Of a DNA stretch of 5,853 nucleotides, positions 1 through 5,818 are shown piece after piece. Where the stretch lies: positions 1 through 5,853 of the forward strand of contig JAFQVZ010000118.1 of assembly GCA_017407765.1 (NCBI GenBank), in the 5' to 3' direction. Source of the stretch: Clostridia bacterium. Lineage in GTDB: Bacteria; Bacillota; Clostridia; Oscillospirales; Butyricicoccaceae. The stretch's first letter is position 1. Each line of letters starts with the position of its first letter. The position numbers and the translations under genes were made by a program. The notes beneath the pieces are model-generated. The model worked only from the letters and a program-made list of their open reading frames with translations. It made no database searches and was not told where the DNA came from.

Positions 1-1
1 G

Positions 2-1051
2 ATCAAGGATAAAAAGAAGTTTCTGATGACTGTTATCAGCATCTGCGGCATAGCTCTTCCGGTGATCGCAATGTCGCCGTTTCTGGGCGACCGCGGATAC
101 TGGTTCTTTATCATAGGCATTTCGCTGTGGAATATCCCCTACATTATGTATACGGTATCCTGGCAGAGTTATTTTAACGACCTTTATCCTCCTTCAAGGA
201 GAGCTGTGCCCTATGCCAAAAGGCAGATGATGACCTATGCTGTTCCGGTCGTCACCATTATGCTGGGCGGCATTATCCTCAGTTATATATGCAAGACCAC
301 CGAACAGAAGATACTTGCATATCAGGTATTCTTCTTCCTGGCGTTCCTTGCGTCGGTGGCTCAGAGGAAGATGATCGCAAAAACCGAATATCCTGAGGAA
401 CTCAATAAAGATCTCGGCGGAAGCTTCTCGATCAAAACGCTGGTCAGTGATTTTGGCACCGCCATTAAGAACCTTAAAAAATATCCTCAGTTCTGCATTT
501 TTCTTATCCTGCTGTTTATATTCTATTTTGGATGGCAGATGGCATGGCCTATGTTCTTCCTTTATCTTGTCAACGGAATCGGCCTCAATGAGTTTATGAA
601 GAGCAGCCTTGATGTTATATCCTATCTTGCCCAGACGATGACCTCGACATGGTGGGGCAAGCGTATCGAGAAGAGAGGCGCTAAGGAATCGACCATATAC
701 GGCCTGCTTGCAAGTGCCACCGTTCCAGCATGGATAGTTATGACCGATAATTTCTTTGTTCTTGTCATTAACTATATTTTCAGCGGCGCCACCGGCCCCG
801 GATTCCAGCTTGGACTGTTCAACGATATGCTGGATAATCTTCCCGATGAGAACCGTTCGCTTTATATCGGCGTATATAATATGGTAATGCAGATATCGAA
901 CTTTATTGCGCCCCTCTGTGGTGTTGCGCTGTATACAAGAATAGGCATCAGGAACACTATGATAATGTCGAGCTGTATGCGTTTCTTTGCCGCATGTCTG
1001 TTTGCTGTAAGGTACTTTGTTGGTAGGAAGAAAAAGGAAAAAATAATGTAA
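2..1051 (+). CDS. Major facilitator superfamily transporter, 5'-truncated by the window edge
   Basis: A polytopic inner-membrane transporter whose substrate cannot be read from the sequence. The reading frame is open from base 2, so the first ATG at 26 is probably internal. The visible part is about 349 residues against roughly 400-450 for a 12-helix MFS protein. Counting from the ATG at 26, hydrophobic segments lie near residues 2-20, 24-45, 72-89, 98-113, 156-181, 192-208, 223-240, 243-262, 280-303 and 312-332. That fits helices 3-12, with a long polar loop at 114-155 matching the usual central loop between helices 6 and 7. The opening residues IKDKKKF resemble the end of the basic helix 2-3 loop, and GKRIEKRGAK (211-220) resembles the equivalent helix 8-9 loop. 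The C-terminus is lysine-rich (GRKKKEKI). TAA stop at 1049-1051. MFS membership is fairly sure; substrate is unknown. A functional link to the purine genes is not shown: a 391-base gap with its own promoter separates them. Confidence 0.85.
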   Translation: MKDKKKFLMTVISICGIALPVIAMSPFLGDRGYWFFIIGISLWNIPYIMYTVSWQSYFNDLYPPSRRAVPYAKRQMMTYAVPVVTIMLGGIILSYICKTTEQKILAYQVFFFLAFLASVAQRKMIAKTEYPEELNKDLGGSFSIKTLVSDFGTAIKNLKKYPQFCIFLILLFIFYFGWQMAWPMFFLYLVNGIGLNEFMKSSLDVISYLAQTMTSTWWGKRIEKRGAKESTIYGLLASATVPAWIVMTDNFFVLVINYIFSGATGPGFQLGLFNDMLDNLPDENRSLYIGVYNMVMQISNFIAPLCGVALYTRIGIRNTMIMSSCMRFFAACLFAVRYFVGRKKKEKIM

Positions 1052-1064
1052 AAAACTTTTGTGA

Positions 1065-1106
1065 CTTTGCGAGTTTATGGTAAACAAATACAAATTGTTC
1101 GTTATT
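1065..1106 (+). promoter_or_regulatory. Possible PurBox pair (PurR-type operator), one strong and one weak half
   Basis: The 13-mer at 1094-1106 (ATTGTTCGTTATT) matches the inverted form of the Bacillus/Lactococcus PurBox consensus AWWGTTCGGWWWT at 12 of 13 positions. The only mismatch is T for the second G. A degenerate forward half is at 1065-1077 (CTTTGCGAGTTTA, about 8 of 13 to AWWWCCGAACWWT). The two are separated by exactly 16 bases, the usual 16-17 base spacing of Bacillus PurBoxes. The consensus is quoted from memory. The region is AT-rich, which favours the W positions, and a GTTCG core is expected by chance in a gap of this size. Whether this organism has a Bacillus-type PurR is unknown. 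Confidence 0.3.
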
Positions 1107-1140
1107 TTTTGATAAAAAAAGCGATGTTTATGGTCAAAAC
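1069..1140 (+). repeat. Imperfect direct repeat with palindromic units upstream of the pur promoter
   Basis: GTTTATGGT occurs at 1073-1081 and again at 1126-1134. In both copies it is preceded by GCGA (1069-1072 and 1121-1124, the second with one extra T) and followed by AAA(A)C. The first unit, GTTTATGGTAAAC (1073-1085), is a perfect 5-base inverted repeat around TGG. The second, GTTTATGGTCAAAAC (1126-1140), keeps a 4-base inverted match. The copies are 53 bases apart, about five helical turns, which would place bound dimers on the same face of DNA. The second copy is centred about 75 bases before the predicted transcription start, a position common for activators. No regulator can be named. 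Confidence 0.45.
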
Positions 1141-1172
1141 GACAAAATGTATTTGGATTTGTCTACATATTC

Positions 1173-1201
1173 TTGCAAAAGAATAGGGTTTGGAGTAATA
1201 T
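1173..1201 (+). promoter_or_regulatory. Sigma-A promoter of the pur operon leader
   Basis: The -35 element TTGCAA (1173-1178; 4 of 6 to TTGACA) and the -10 element TAATAT (1196-1201; 4 of 6 to TATAAT) are separated by 17 bases, the optimal spacing. Transcription should start near 1207-1210. This is the best promoter-like pair I found between the transporter stop and purE. The alternative TTGATT/TATAGA pair at 1402-1430 would start transcription inside the purE ribosome binding site. Confidence 0.6.
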
Positions 1202-1258
1202 ATTAGTATATTTGGCCGTGGAAAAACGGATTGAAATCGGGCGTGGAGGTTTCAGGTG

Positions 1259-1342
1259 ATGTGTCTGCGTGTAAGATGTACAATTCATATTGGCAGCTCT
1301 TACAGAAATATCACAGGGCTTAGTGCGTCTGCAATAATGTAA
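1259..1342 (+). CDS. Candidate 27-residue leader peptide ahead of purE
   Basis: ATG at 1259 opens a 27-codon frame ending in TAA at 1340-1342. A strong Shine-Dalgarno, GGAGG at 1245-1249, stands nine bases before the ATG. The peptide begins MCLRVRCTIHIG and ends SASAIM. It has no obvious run of one amino acid that would suggest classical amino-acid-sensing attenuation, and no clear membrane helix. The stop codon lies seven bases before the 5' arm of the intrinsic terminator, so a ribosome on this frame would cover or disrupt the H3 stem and could sit next to the terminator. The Shine-Dalgarno is itself partly inside hairpin H2 (1231-1255). This is what a translation-dependent attenuator would look like. 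It could instead be a chance frame inside a structured RNA. No family is recognised. Confidence 0.4.
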   Translation: MCLRVRCTIHIGSSYRNITGLSASAIM

Positions 1343-1349
1343 CAGTTAT

Positions 1350-1378
1350 AAAAGCACCCTTTTTTGAGGGTGCTTTTT
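1350..1378 (+). terminator. Intrinsic terminator / attenuator in the purE leader
   Basis: AAAAGCACCCT (1350-1360) pairs perfectly with AGGGTGCTTTT (1367-1377) around a 6-base loop, and the 3' arm ends in a run of five T. It lies downstream of the predicted pur promoter and 64 bases before the purE ATG, and I see no good promoter after it. So it most likely governs readthrough into the operon rather than simply ending the transporter transcript. It could also be the 3' end of a separate small RNA with partial readthrough. Confidence 0.85.
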
Positions 1379-1416
1379 GACTTTCCGTATTTCTTTCAAG
1401 GTTGATTATTTTAAAC

Positions 1417-1434
1417 TTTTTCTATATAGAAAGG
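1417..1434 (+). promoter_or_regulatory. purE ribosome binding site inside a perfect palindrome
   Basis: TTTCTATATAGAAA (1419-1432) is a perfect 14-base palindrome. In RNA it can form a short hairpin that U.G pairs extend to 1417-1434. Its 3' arm is the Shine-Dalgarno AGAAAGGA (1428-1435), whose GG ends eight bases before the purE ATG. The Shine-Dalgarno fixes the start at 1443. The palindrome could limit ribosome access or be a DNA operator; the sequence does not decide between them. Confidence 0.5.
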
Positions 1435-1442
1435 ATGACACC

Positions 1443-1949
1443 ATGAAGAAAGTAGTTATTGTTATGGGATCTGATTCCGACCTGCAGACAATGGATGCAT
1501 CGGTAAGAGTCCTCAGAAATTTTAACGTTCCCTTTGAGGTCCGCATCATTTCGGCCCACAGAACACCTTCTGCGGCTGAAGAACTGTCGAAGACAGCTGA
1601 AGAAAACGGCGTAGGCGTTATCATTGCCGCAGCCGGCAAGGCAGCTCATCTGGCCGGTGTTCTTGCTGCAAATACCATCCTGCCCGTCATCGGTGTTCCC
1701 ATCAAGTCGAGCACAATGGACGGAATGGACAGCCTTCTTTCCACAGTACAGATGCCTTCGGGTGTTCCCGTTGCTACCGTAGCCATTAACGGAGCAGAGA
1801 ATGCCGCTCTGCTGGCTATTCAGATCCTTGCCGGCAGCGAACCTTCGCTGGCTGAGGCTCTGAGAAATTATAAAAAGGAAATGGAGCGTAAAGTTCTGGC
1901 AAAGGATGAAAATATCCGCAGGCAGTATTCTGTAACTTCGGAGGCTTAA
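1443..1949 (+). CDS. purE: N5-carboxyaminoimidazole ribonucleotide mutase / AIR carboxylase catalytic subunit
   Basis: Cytosolic enzyme that produces CAIR, the carboxylated imidazole intermediate of purine synthesis. The 168-residue length is normal for the small octameric PurE family. GSDSD is at residues 9-13, SAHRTP at 37-42, AGKAAHLAG at 64-72 and QMPSG at 103-107. These are the nucleotide- and phosphate-binding loops. The SAHRTP and AAHL elements resemble class I, which normally acts on N5-CAIR made by PurK. The usual AGGAAHLPG loop has Lys66 for Gly and Ala71 for Pro, and no purK is visible here. The start at 1443 is chosen from its Shine-Dalgarno and from homology at MKKVVIVMGSDSD. An in-frame TTG at 1377 lies in the terminator and would add 22 residues unlike the family. 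First gene of the operon; three bases separate it from the PurF-like gene. Confidence 0.95.
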   Translation: MKKVVIVMGSDSDLQTMDASVRVLRNFNVPFEVRIISAHRTPSAAEELSKTAEENGVGVIIAAAGKAAHLAGVLAANTILPVIGVPIKSSTMDGMDSLLSTVQMPSGVPVATVAINGAENAALLAIQILAGSEPSLAEALRNYKKEMERKVLAKDENIRRQYSVTSEA

Positions 1950-1952
1950 AAT

Positions 1953-3371
1953 ATGGGTGGATTTTTTGGTATAGCCTCAAAAAGACAATGTAATTATGAC
2001 CTGTATTACGGCGTAGACTATCATTCCCATTTGGGAACAAGACGCGGCGGTATGGTCATGTATGACCGCGAGCTGGGCTTTCAGCGACAGATCCACAACA
2101 TTGAAAACTCTCCCTTCCGAACAAAGTTTGAGAAGGATGTAGATGAGATGCGCGGCAATCTGGGCATTGCCTGTATTTCTGATTTCGAGCCCCAGCCTCT
2201 GCTGATCCGCAGCCATCTCGGAAACTTTGCGATCTGTACGGTAGGCAGGATCAATAACCAGGAAAGCCTTGTAGAGCTTATTCTCAACAAGAATCATCAT
2301 TTCCTTGAGCTGAGCGGCGGCAACATCAACCCCACCGAACTGGTTGCTTCGATCATTAACGAGAAGAACACCATTGCCGAAGGTATTGAGTATGCTCAGA
2401 AAATGGTTAACGGATCGATGTCGATCCTTGTTATGACCAGCGAGTGTATCTATGCCGCACGTGACTTCTATGGACGTCTGCCGGTTCTGATCGGCCAGAA
2501 TGATGACGGCTACTCGGTCTCGATGGAAAGCTTTGCATATCAGAAGGCCGGATTTGAAGATTTCCGCGATCTTGGCCCGGGCGAGATCGTACGCATCACT
2601 CCTGAGGGAGTTGAACAGATGAAAGCCCCCGAAGGCAAGCTTCGTATATGTGCTTTCCTCTGGACCTATTACGGTTATCCCAACTCTCATTATGAGGGCT
2701 CGACGGTAGAGACCATGCGTTACAAGAGCGGCGAGATAATGGCCGATTACGATAAGGTCGAGGGTATTGCGCAGGATATCGACTTTGTAGCCGGTGTTCC
2801 CGACAGCGGCACGCCCAATGCCATTGGTTATGCCAACCGCTCCGGCAAGCCTTTTGCAAGACCCTTTATTAAATATACTCCCACATGGGCACGCTCTTTC
2901 ATGCCTACAAGCCAGAAGCAGCGTAACCTTGTGGCCAATAAAAAGCAGATCCCCATCAAGGTGCTTATCGAGAACAAAAAGCTTTTGTTCATCGACGATT
3001 CGATCGTCAGAGGCACTCAGCTTCGAGAAACGGTAGACTTCCTTTATAATAACGGCGCCAAGGAAGTTCACATCCGTTCGGCATGTCCTCCCATCATGTA
3101 CGGCTGTAAATATCATAACTTCTCCCGTTCCAGAAATGAGATGGAGCTTATCGGCCGACGCATAGTAATGGACCTCGAAGGCGAAAAGGGCATGAATTAT
3201 CTCGATCAGTATTCCGATCATTCCACCGATCGCGGAAAGGCTTTTGTTGAGGCGATAGAAAAGCAGATGGGATTCTCGTCGCTTCGCTTCCAGAGCCTGT
3301 GGGGAGTGACAAGTTCCATCGGACTTGATCCCGAATGCCTTTGCACATATTGCTGGACAGGTAAAGAATAA
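1953..3371 (+). CDS. purF: Amidophosphoribosyltransferase-like protein with a degenerate glutaminase domain
   Basis: PurF converts PRPP, glutamine and water to phosphoribosylamine, the first committed step. This 472-residue protein has the full PurF layout: N-terminal Ntn amidotransferase fold (about 1-230) and C-terminal phosphoribosyltransferase domain (about 231-472). The PRPP motif LLFIDDSIVRGTQ is intact at 344-356, as are VPDSGTPNAIGYA (282-294) and the catalytic flexible loop region (about 305-330). Cys233, Cys385, Cys464 and Cys467 align with the four [4Fe-4S] ligands of Bacillus subtilis PurF. The glutaminase site is lost. The N-terminus is MGGFFG where active enzymes have a processed CGVFG or CGI start. 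The GHTRYST region reads GIACISD (71-77), the HNGNL oxyanion region reads VGRINN (97-102), and the SDSE region reads NPTE (126-129). The protein may use ammonia, take it from a partner, or be regulatory. From memory, MGGFFG homologues exist in Clostridia and Bacteroidetes. Shine-Dalgarno GGAGG (1940-1944) fixes the start. Confidence 0.85.
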   Translation: MGGFFGIASKRQCNYDLYYGVDYHSHLGTRRGGMVMYDRELGFQRQIHNIENSPFRTKFEKDVDEMRGNLGIACISDFEPQPLLIRSHLGNFAICTVGRINNQESLVELILNKNHHFLELSGGNINPTELVASIINEKNTIAEGIEYAQKMVNGSMSILVMTSECIYAARDFYGRLPVLIGQNDDGYSVSMESFAYQKAGFEDFRDLGPGEIVRITPEGVEQMKAPEGKLRICAFLWTYYGYPNSHYEGSTVETMRYKSGEIMADYDKVEGIAQDIDFVAGVPDSGTPNAIGYANRSGKPFARPFIKYTPTWARSFMPTSQKQRNLVANKKQIPIKVLIENKKLLFIDDSIVRGTQLRETVDFLYNNGAKEVHIRSACPPIMYGCKYHNFSRSRNEMELIGRRIVMDLEGEKGMNYLDQYSDHSTDRGKAFVEAIEKQMGFSSLRFQSLWGVTSSIGLDPECLCTYCWTGKE

Positions 3372-3376
3372 AATAT

Positions 3377-3398
3377 ATAACTGAAAGGAAAGAGTTAT
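3377..3398 (+). promoter_or_regulatory. purM ribosome binding site in a hairpin loop
   Basis: ATAACT (3377-3382) and AGTTAT (3393-3398) form a perfect 6-base inverted repeat. The 10-base loop, GAAAGGAAAG, is the purM Shine-Dalgarno. The purM ATG begins two bases after the stem, at 3400. The stem is mostly A-U and weak, so it may present the site or be incidental. It supports 3400 as the start. Confidence 0.4.
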
Positions 3399-3399
3399 C

Positions 3400-4452
3400 A
3401 TGAACCATAAAGACAGCTACAGCGCAAGCTATGCAGCAGCCGGCGTAGATATCACAGCGGGCTATAAGGGCGTTCAGCTCATGAAGGAGCACGTCATGCG
3501 CACAATGACTCCCGGCGTAGTTTCCGACATCGGCGGCTTCGGCGGTCTCTTTGCTCCCGACATCAAGGGCATGGAAGAGCCTGTTCTCGTTTCGGGCACC
3601 GACGGCGTTGGCACAAAGCAGCGCATCGCTCAGATCATGGACAAGCACGATACCGTCGGCATCGACTGTGTTGCCATGTGCGTAAACGACATCGTTTGCT
3701 GCGGCGCAAAGCCCATTTTCTTCCTCGATTATATTGCTATCGGTAAGAACATTCCCGAAAAGGTAGCCACACTGGTCTCCGGCGTTGCAGAAGGCTGCGT
3801 CCAGTCGGGCTGCGCCCTCATCGGCGGCGAGACAGCCGAGCATCCCGGCACAATGACACCCGATGATTACGACTTTGCAGGTTTTGCAGTCGGTATCGTC
3901 GACAAGAAGGATATTATCGACCAGAATAAGATGACAGAGGGCGACGTTATCATTGCAATGCCTTCCTCCGGCTGCCACTCCAACGGCTATTCGCTGGTAC
4001 GCAAGGTATTCGACGTTGAGAACTGCGATCTTAACAAGTATTATGACTGCCTCGGCAAGACACTGGGCGAAGCTCTGCTCGAGCCCACCATCATCTATGT
4101 AAAGCCTGCCCTTGCTGCCATCGCAGCTGCCGAAGTTCACGGCATCAGCCACATCACAGGCGGCGGCTTCTATGAGAACCTTCCCAGATGCATCCCCGAA
4201 GGCCTCTGCGCCAAGATCAAGAAGGATGATATCAAGGTCCATCCCATCTTCAAGCTGCTGCAGGAGACAGGCAACATCCCCGAGCGCGATATGTTCAATA
4301 CATACAACATGGGCGTCGGCATGGCTATGATCGTCACAAAGGAAACTGCCGATAAGGCCATCGCAGCTCTTAAGGAGAACGGCGTTGACGCATACGTCAT
4401 CGGTGAGATCGTAAAGGCCGGCGAAGACGGCGCACAGGTAGATCTGTGGTAA
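3400..4452 (+). CDS. purM: Phosphoribosylformylglycinamidine cyclo-ligase (AIR synthetase)
   Basis: Cytosolic ATP-dependent enzyme that closes the imidazole ring, converting FGAM to AIR, the substrate for the carboxylation step that PurE serves. At 350 residues it has the family's usual length. Motifs in order are SYAAAGVD (10-17), GTDGVGTK (66-73, the glycine-rich ATP/phosphate loop), DCVAMCVND (89-97), [11 protein letters not shown] (140-150), [14 protein letters not shown] (188-201) and [13 protein letters not shown] (251-263). These give the typical two-domain PurM/SelD fold with nothing missing. It is preceded by a 28-base gap holding a good Shine-Dalgarno. Its last codons overlap the start of purN by seven bases, so the two are probably translationally coupled. 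The codon choice is strongly biased (ATC, AAG, GGC, CCC), consistent with high expression. Confidence 0.97.
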   Translation: MNHKDSYSASYAAAGVDITAGYKGVQLMKEHVMRTMTPGVVSDIGGFGGLFAPDIKGMEEPVLVSGTDGVGTKQRIAQIMDKHDTVGIDCVAMCVNDIVCCGAKPIFFLDYIAIGKNIPEKVATLVSGVAEGCVQSGCALIGGETAEHPGTMTPDDYDFAGFAVGIVDKKDIIDQNKMTEGDVIIAMPSSGCHSNGYSLVRKVFDVENCDLNKYYDCLGKTLGEALLEPTIIYVKPALAAIAAAEVHGISHITGGGFYENLPRCIPEGLCAKIKKDDIKVHPIFKLLQETGNIPERDMFNTYNMGVGMAMIVTKETADKAIAALKENGVDAYVIGEIVKAGEDGAQVDLW

Positions 4453-5072
4453 GGATCGCAGTCATGGTCTCGGGCGGCGGCACGAACCTGCAGGCCCTGA
4501 TCGACTGTCAGAAGGAAAAGGGGCTTGGCGGCGGCGAGATCGTTGCCGTCATCTCCAACCGCAAGGCGGCATACGCCCTTGAGCGTGCCGCCAATGCAGG
4601 TATCCCGGGCTATTATGTAGGCGGCAAGGGCCTCGATAACGATGAATACAGCCGTAAGCTGGACGAGCTCCTTGAGAGCGAAGTAAAGCCCGACCTTATT
4701 GTTCTTGCAGGATTCCTCAGGATCTTCAGTGAGGAGTTCAGCAATAAATATGCCGGAAAGATCATCAATATCCATCCCTCGCTCATTCCCTCTTTCTGCG
4801 GCGACGGCATGTATGGGCTCAGGGTCCATGAGGCTGCTCTTGCCAAAGGAGTCAAGGTGAGCGGTGCCACAGTGCATTTTGTAAGTGCCGGCACCGACGA
4901 GGGCCCCATTATTCTTCAGAAGTCGGCCGAAGTCAAAGCGGGCGACACTCCCGAGGAGCTTCAGAAGAGGATCATGGTGGAATGCGAATGGAAGCTGCTG
5001 CCTCAGGCAGTCACCCTCTTCTGTGAGGGCAGGCTCTCGATCGAAAACGGAATCGTTAATATAAAAGACTGA
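4446..5072 (+). CDS. purN: Phosphoribosylglycinamide formyltransferase, 10-formyl-THF dependent
   Basis: Transfers a formyl group from 10-formyltetrahydrofolate to GAR, giving FGAR; cytosolic. At 208 residues it matches the family. The N-terminal phosphate-binding loop is [13 protein letters not shown] (8-20). The catalytic triad is readable as Asn108 and His110 in INIHPSL (107-113) and Asp151 in DEGPII (151-156). LAGFLRIF (87-94) is also typical. The start is GTG at 4446, seven bases inside purM. It gives [12 protein letters not shown], the expected N-terminus, while the next in-frame ATG at 4464 would remove the first beta strand. The upstream Shine-Dalgarno is weak (around CAGGTAG, 4433-4439), so expression probably relies on ribosomes terminating on purM. 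The FCGDGMYG stretch (117-124) after the active-site loop differs from the usual FPG form and is familiar from clostridial PurN. Confidence 0.96.
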   Translation: MVRIAVMVSGGGTNLQALIDCQKEKGLGGGEIVAVISNRKAAYALERAANAGIPGYYVGGKGLDNDEYSRKLDELLESEVKPDLIVLAGFLRIFSEEFSNKYAGKIINIHPSLIPSFCGDGMYGLRVHEAALAKGVKVSGATVHFVSAGTDEGPIILQKSAEVKAGDTPEELQKRIMVECEWKLLPQAVTLFCEGRLSIENGIVNIKD

Positions 5073-5074
5073 AG

Positions 5075-5091
5075 AAGATCAAGGAGATCTT
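5075..5091 (+). promoter_or_regulatory. IMP cyclohydrolase ribosome binding site in a hairpin loop
   Basis: AAGATC (5075-5080) and GATCTT (5086-5091) are a perfect 6-base inverted repeat around a 5-base loop, AAGGA. The Shine-Dalgarno AAGGAG (5081-5086) is that loop plus one stem base. The ATG follows eight bases after the Shine-Dalgarno, at 5095. It fixes that ATG over the in-frame one at 5104. The short stem could tune translation. Confidence 0.45.
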
Positions 5092-5094
5092 GAA

Positions 5095-5802
5095 ATGGAA
5101 GTAATGAATCTTAAGAATATCCTGGCCGAGAACACATATCCCGGCCGAGGCATCGTTCTTGGCCGTTCGGCCGACAACGGCAAGGCTGTTATCGCCTATT
5201 TTATCATGGGACGCAGCGAAAACAGCCGTAACCGCATCTTTGAACTGACAGATGACGGCATCCGCACAAAGGCATTTGACGAGAGCAAGATGGTAGATCC
5301 CTCGCTTATCATCTATCATCCCGTACGTGTTGTAGGCGATGACACCATCGTTACAAACGGCGATCAGACCGACACCATCCGTGACGGTCTGCTGGCCGGC
5401 AAGAGCTATATCGAAGCTCTTCGCACCCGCTGCTTTGAGCCCGATCCCCCCAACTACACACCCAGAATTTCGGGCGTAGTTCACAAGGACGGCGCATATG
5501 ACCTGTCGATCCTCAAGAGCTTCGACGGCAACCCCAACTGCAATAAGCGTTTCTTCTTCGAATACGACAATCCCCAGCCCGGCATCGGTCATTTTATCCA
5601 CACATACAACGAGAACCTGAACCCCCTGCCTGCATTCGAGGGCGAGCCCCGCACAGTAGAGATGATCGAGGGCACAGCTCAGGAGATCGCTGATGTGATC
5701 TGGACAAACCTCAATGCCGACAACAAGGTTTCGCTCTTTGTCCGCACGATCGACCTTAAGACAGGCGAAACAGAAACAGTTATCGTAAACAAGCACGAAT
5801 AA
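5095..5802 (+). CDS. purO: IMP cyclohydrolase, PurO family
   Basis: Last step of de novo purine synthesis: closes FAICAR to IMP; cytosolic. The 235-residue protein belongs to the family first described as archaeal PurO. It is unrelated to the cyclohydrolase half of bifunctional PurH and shares the four-layered Ntn-like fold (family knowledge). Conserved blocks are NTYPGRGIVLG (13-23), YFIMGRSENSRNR (35-47), DPSLIIYHPVR (68-78), TNGDQTD (87-93) and GHFIHTYN (165-172). The TYPGRG, SENSRNR and TNGDQTD signatures make the call safe. It is placed 22 bases after purN and 16 before an AICAR transformylase gene, so the operon splits into two genes the two activities that most bacteria fuse in PurH. 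The symbol is taken from the archaeal family; many bacterial annotations leave it unnamed. Confidence 0.92.
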   Translation: MEVMNLKNILAENTYPGRGIVLGRSADNGKAVIAYFIMGRSENSRNRIFELTDDGIRTKAFDESKMVDPSLIIYHPVRVVGDDTIVTNGDQTDTIRDGLLAGKSYIEALRTRCFEPDPPNYTPRISGVVHKDGAYDLSILKSFDGNPNCNKRFFFEYDNPQPGIGHFIHTYNENLNPLPAFEGEPRTVEMIEGTAQEIADVIWTNLNADNKVSLFVRTIDLKTGETETVIVNKHE

Positions 5803-5818
5803 CAGGAGGAAAACTTCA

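Larger units (their letters stand above)
1208..1378 (+). ncRNA. Structured pur operon leader RNA of unrecognised class
   Basis: From the predicted start near 1208 the transcript contains consecutive hairpins. H1 pairs CCGT 1216-1219 with ACGG 1226-1229. H2 pairs TTGAAATC 1231-1238 with GGTTTCAG 1248-1255, with two G.U pairs and a 9-base loop. H3 is a long stem: GTGATGT 1256-1262 with ATATCAC 1308-1314, TGTAAGA 1270-1276 with TCTTACA 1298-1304, and CAAT 1281-1284 with ATTG 1289-1292. The 1350-1378 terminator follows. H2 and H3 abut directly. I checked by eye for purine, ZTP, PRPP/ykkC, THF and SAM riboswitch signatures and saw none. The length to the terminator, about 171 bases, and the interrupted long stem also allow a 6S-like RNA, a class reported next to purine genes in some bacteria (from memory). 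I could not find a convincing closing stem. The class stays open. Confidence 0.45.

Noticed and set aside
1083..1120. Possible terminator for the transporter gene (AACAA/TTGTT hairpin and TTTTTTGATAAAAAA)
   Set aside because: Stems are only 5-6 A/T-rich pairs with no G-C core; too weak to call.
1263..1332. GTCTGC repeated at 1263-1268 and 1327-1332 in the leader
   Set aside because: Six bases only; expected by chance in a region of this size.
1402..1430. Promoter-like TTGATT with 17-base spacing to TATAGA just before purE
   Set aside because: Transcription would begin at about 1437, after the Shine-Dalgarno, leaving purE without its ribosome binding site.
1377..1442. N-terminal extension of PurE from the TTG at 1377
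   Set aside because: The start would lie inside the terminator, has no Shine-Dalgarno, and adds 22 residues unlike PurE. The ATG at 1443 has a proper ribosome binding site.
1435..1446. Three-codon minicistron ATG ACA CCA TGA overlapping the purE start
   Set aside because: The ATG directly touches the GG of the Shine-Dalgarno, so no ribosome would initiate there; likely chance.
1977..3401. Long open frame of 474 codons on the minus strand opposite the PurF-like gene
   Set aside because: It mirrors the purF codons, has no recognisable protein family, and arises from the biased codon use of the + strand gene. Similar minus-strand frames at 194-1093, 3148-4242, 4170-4877 and 5056-5796 were rejected for the same reason.
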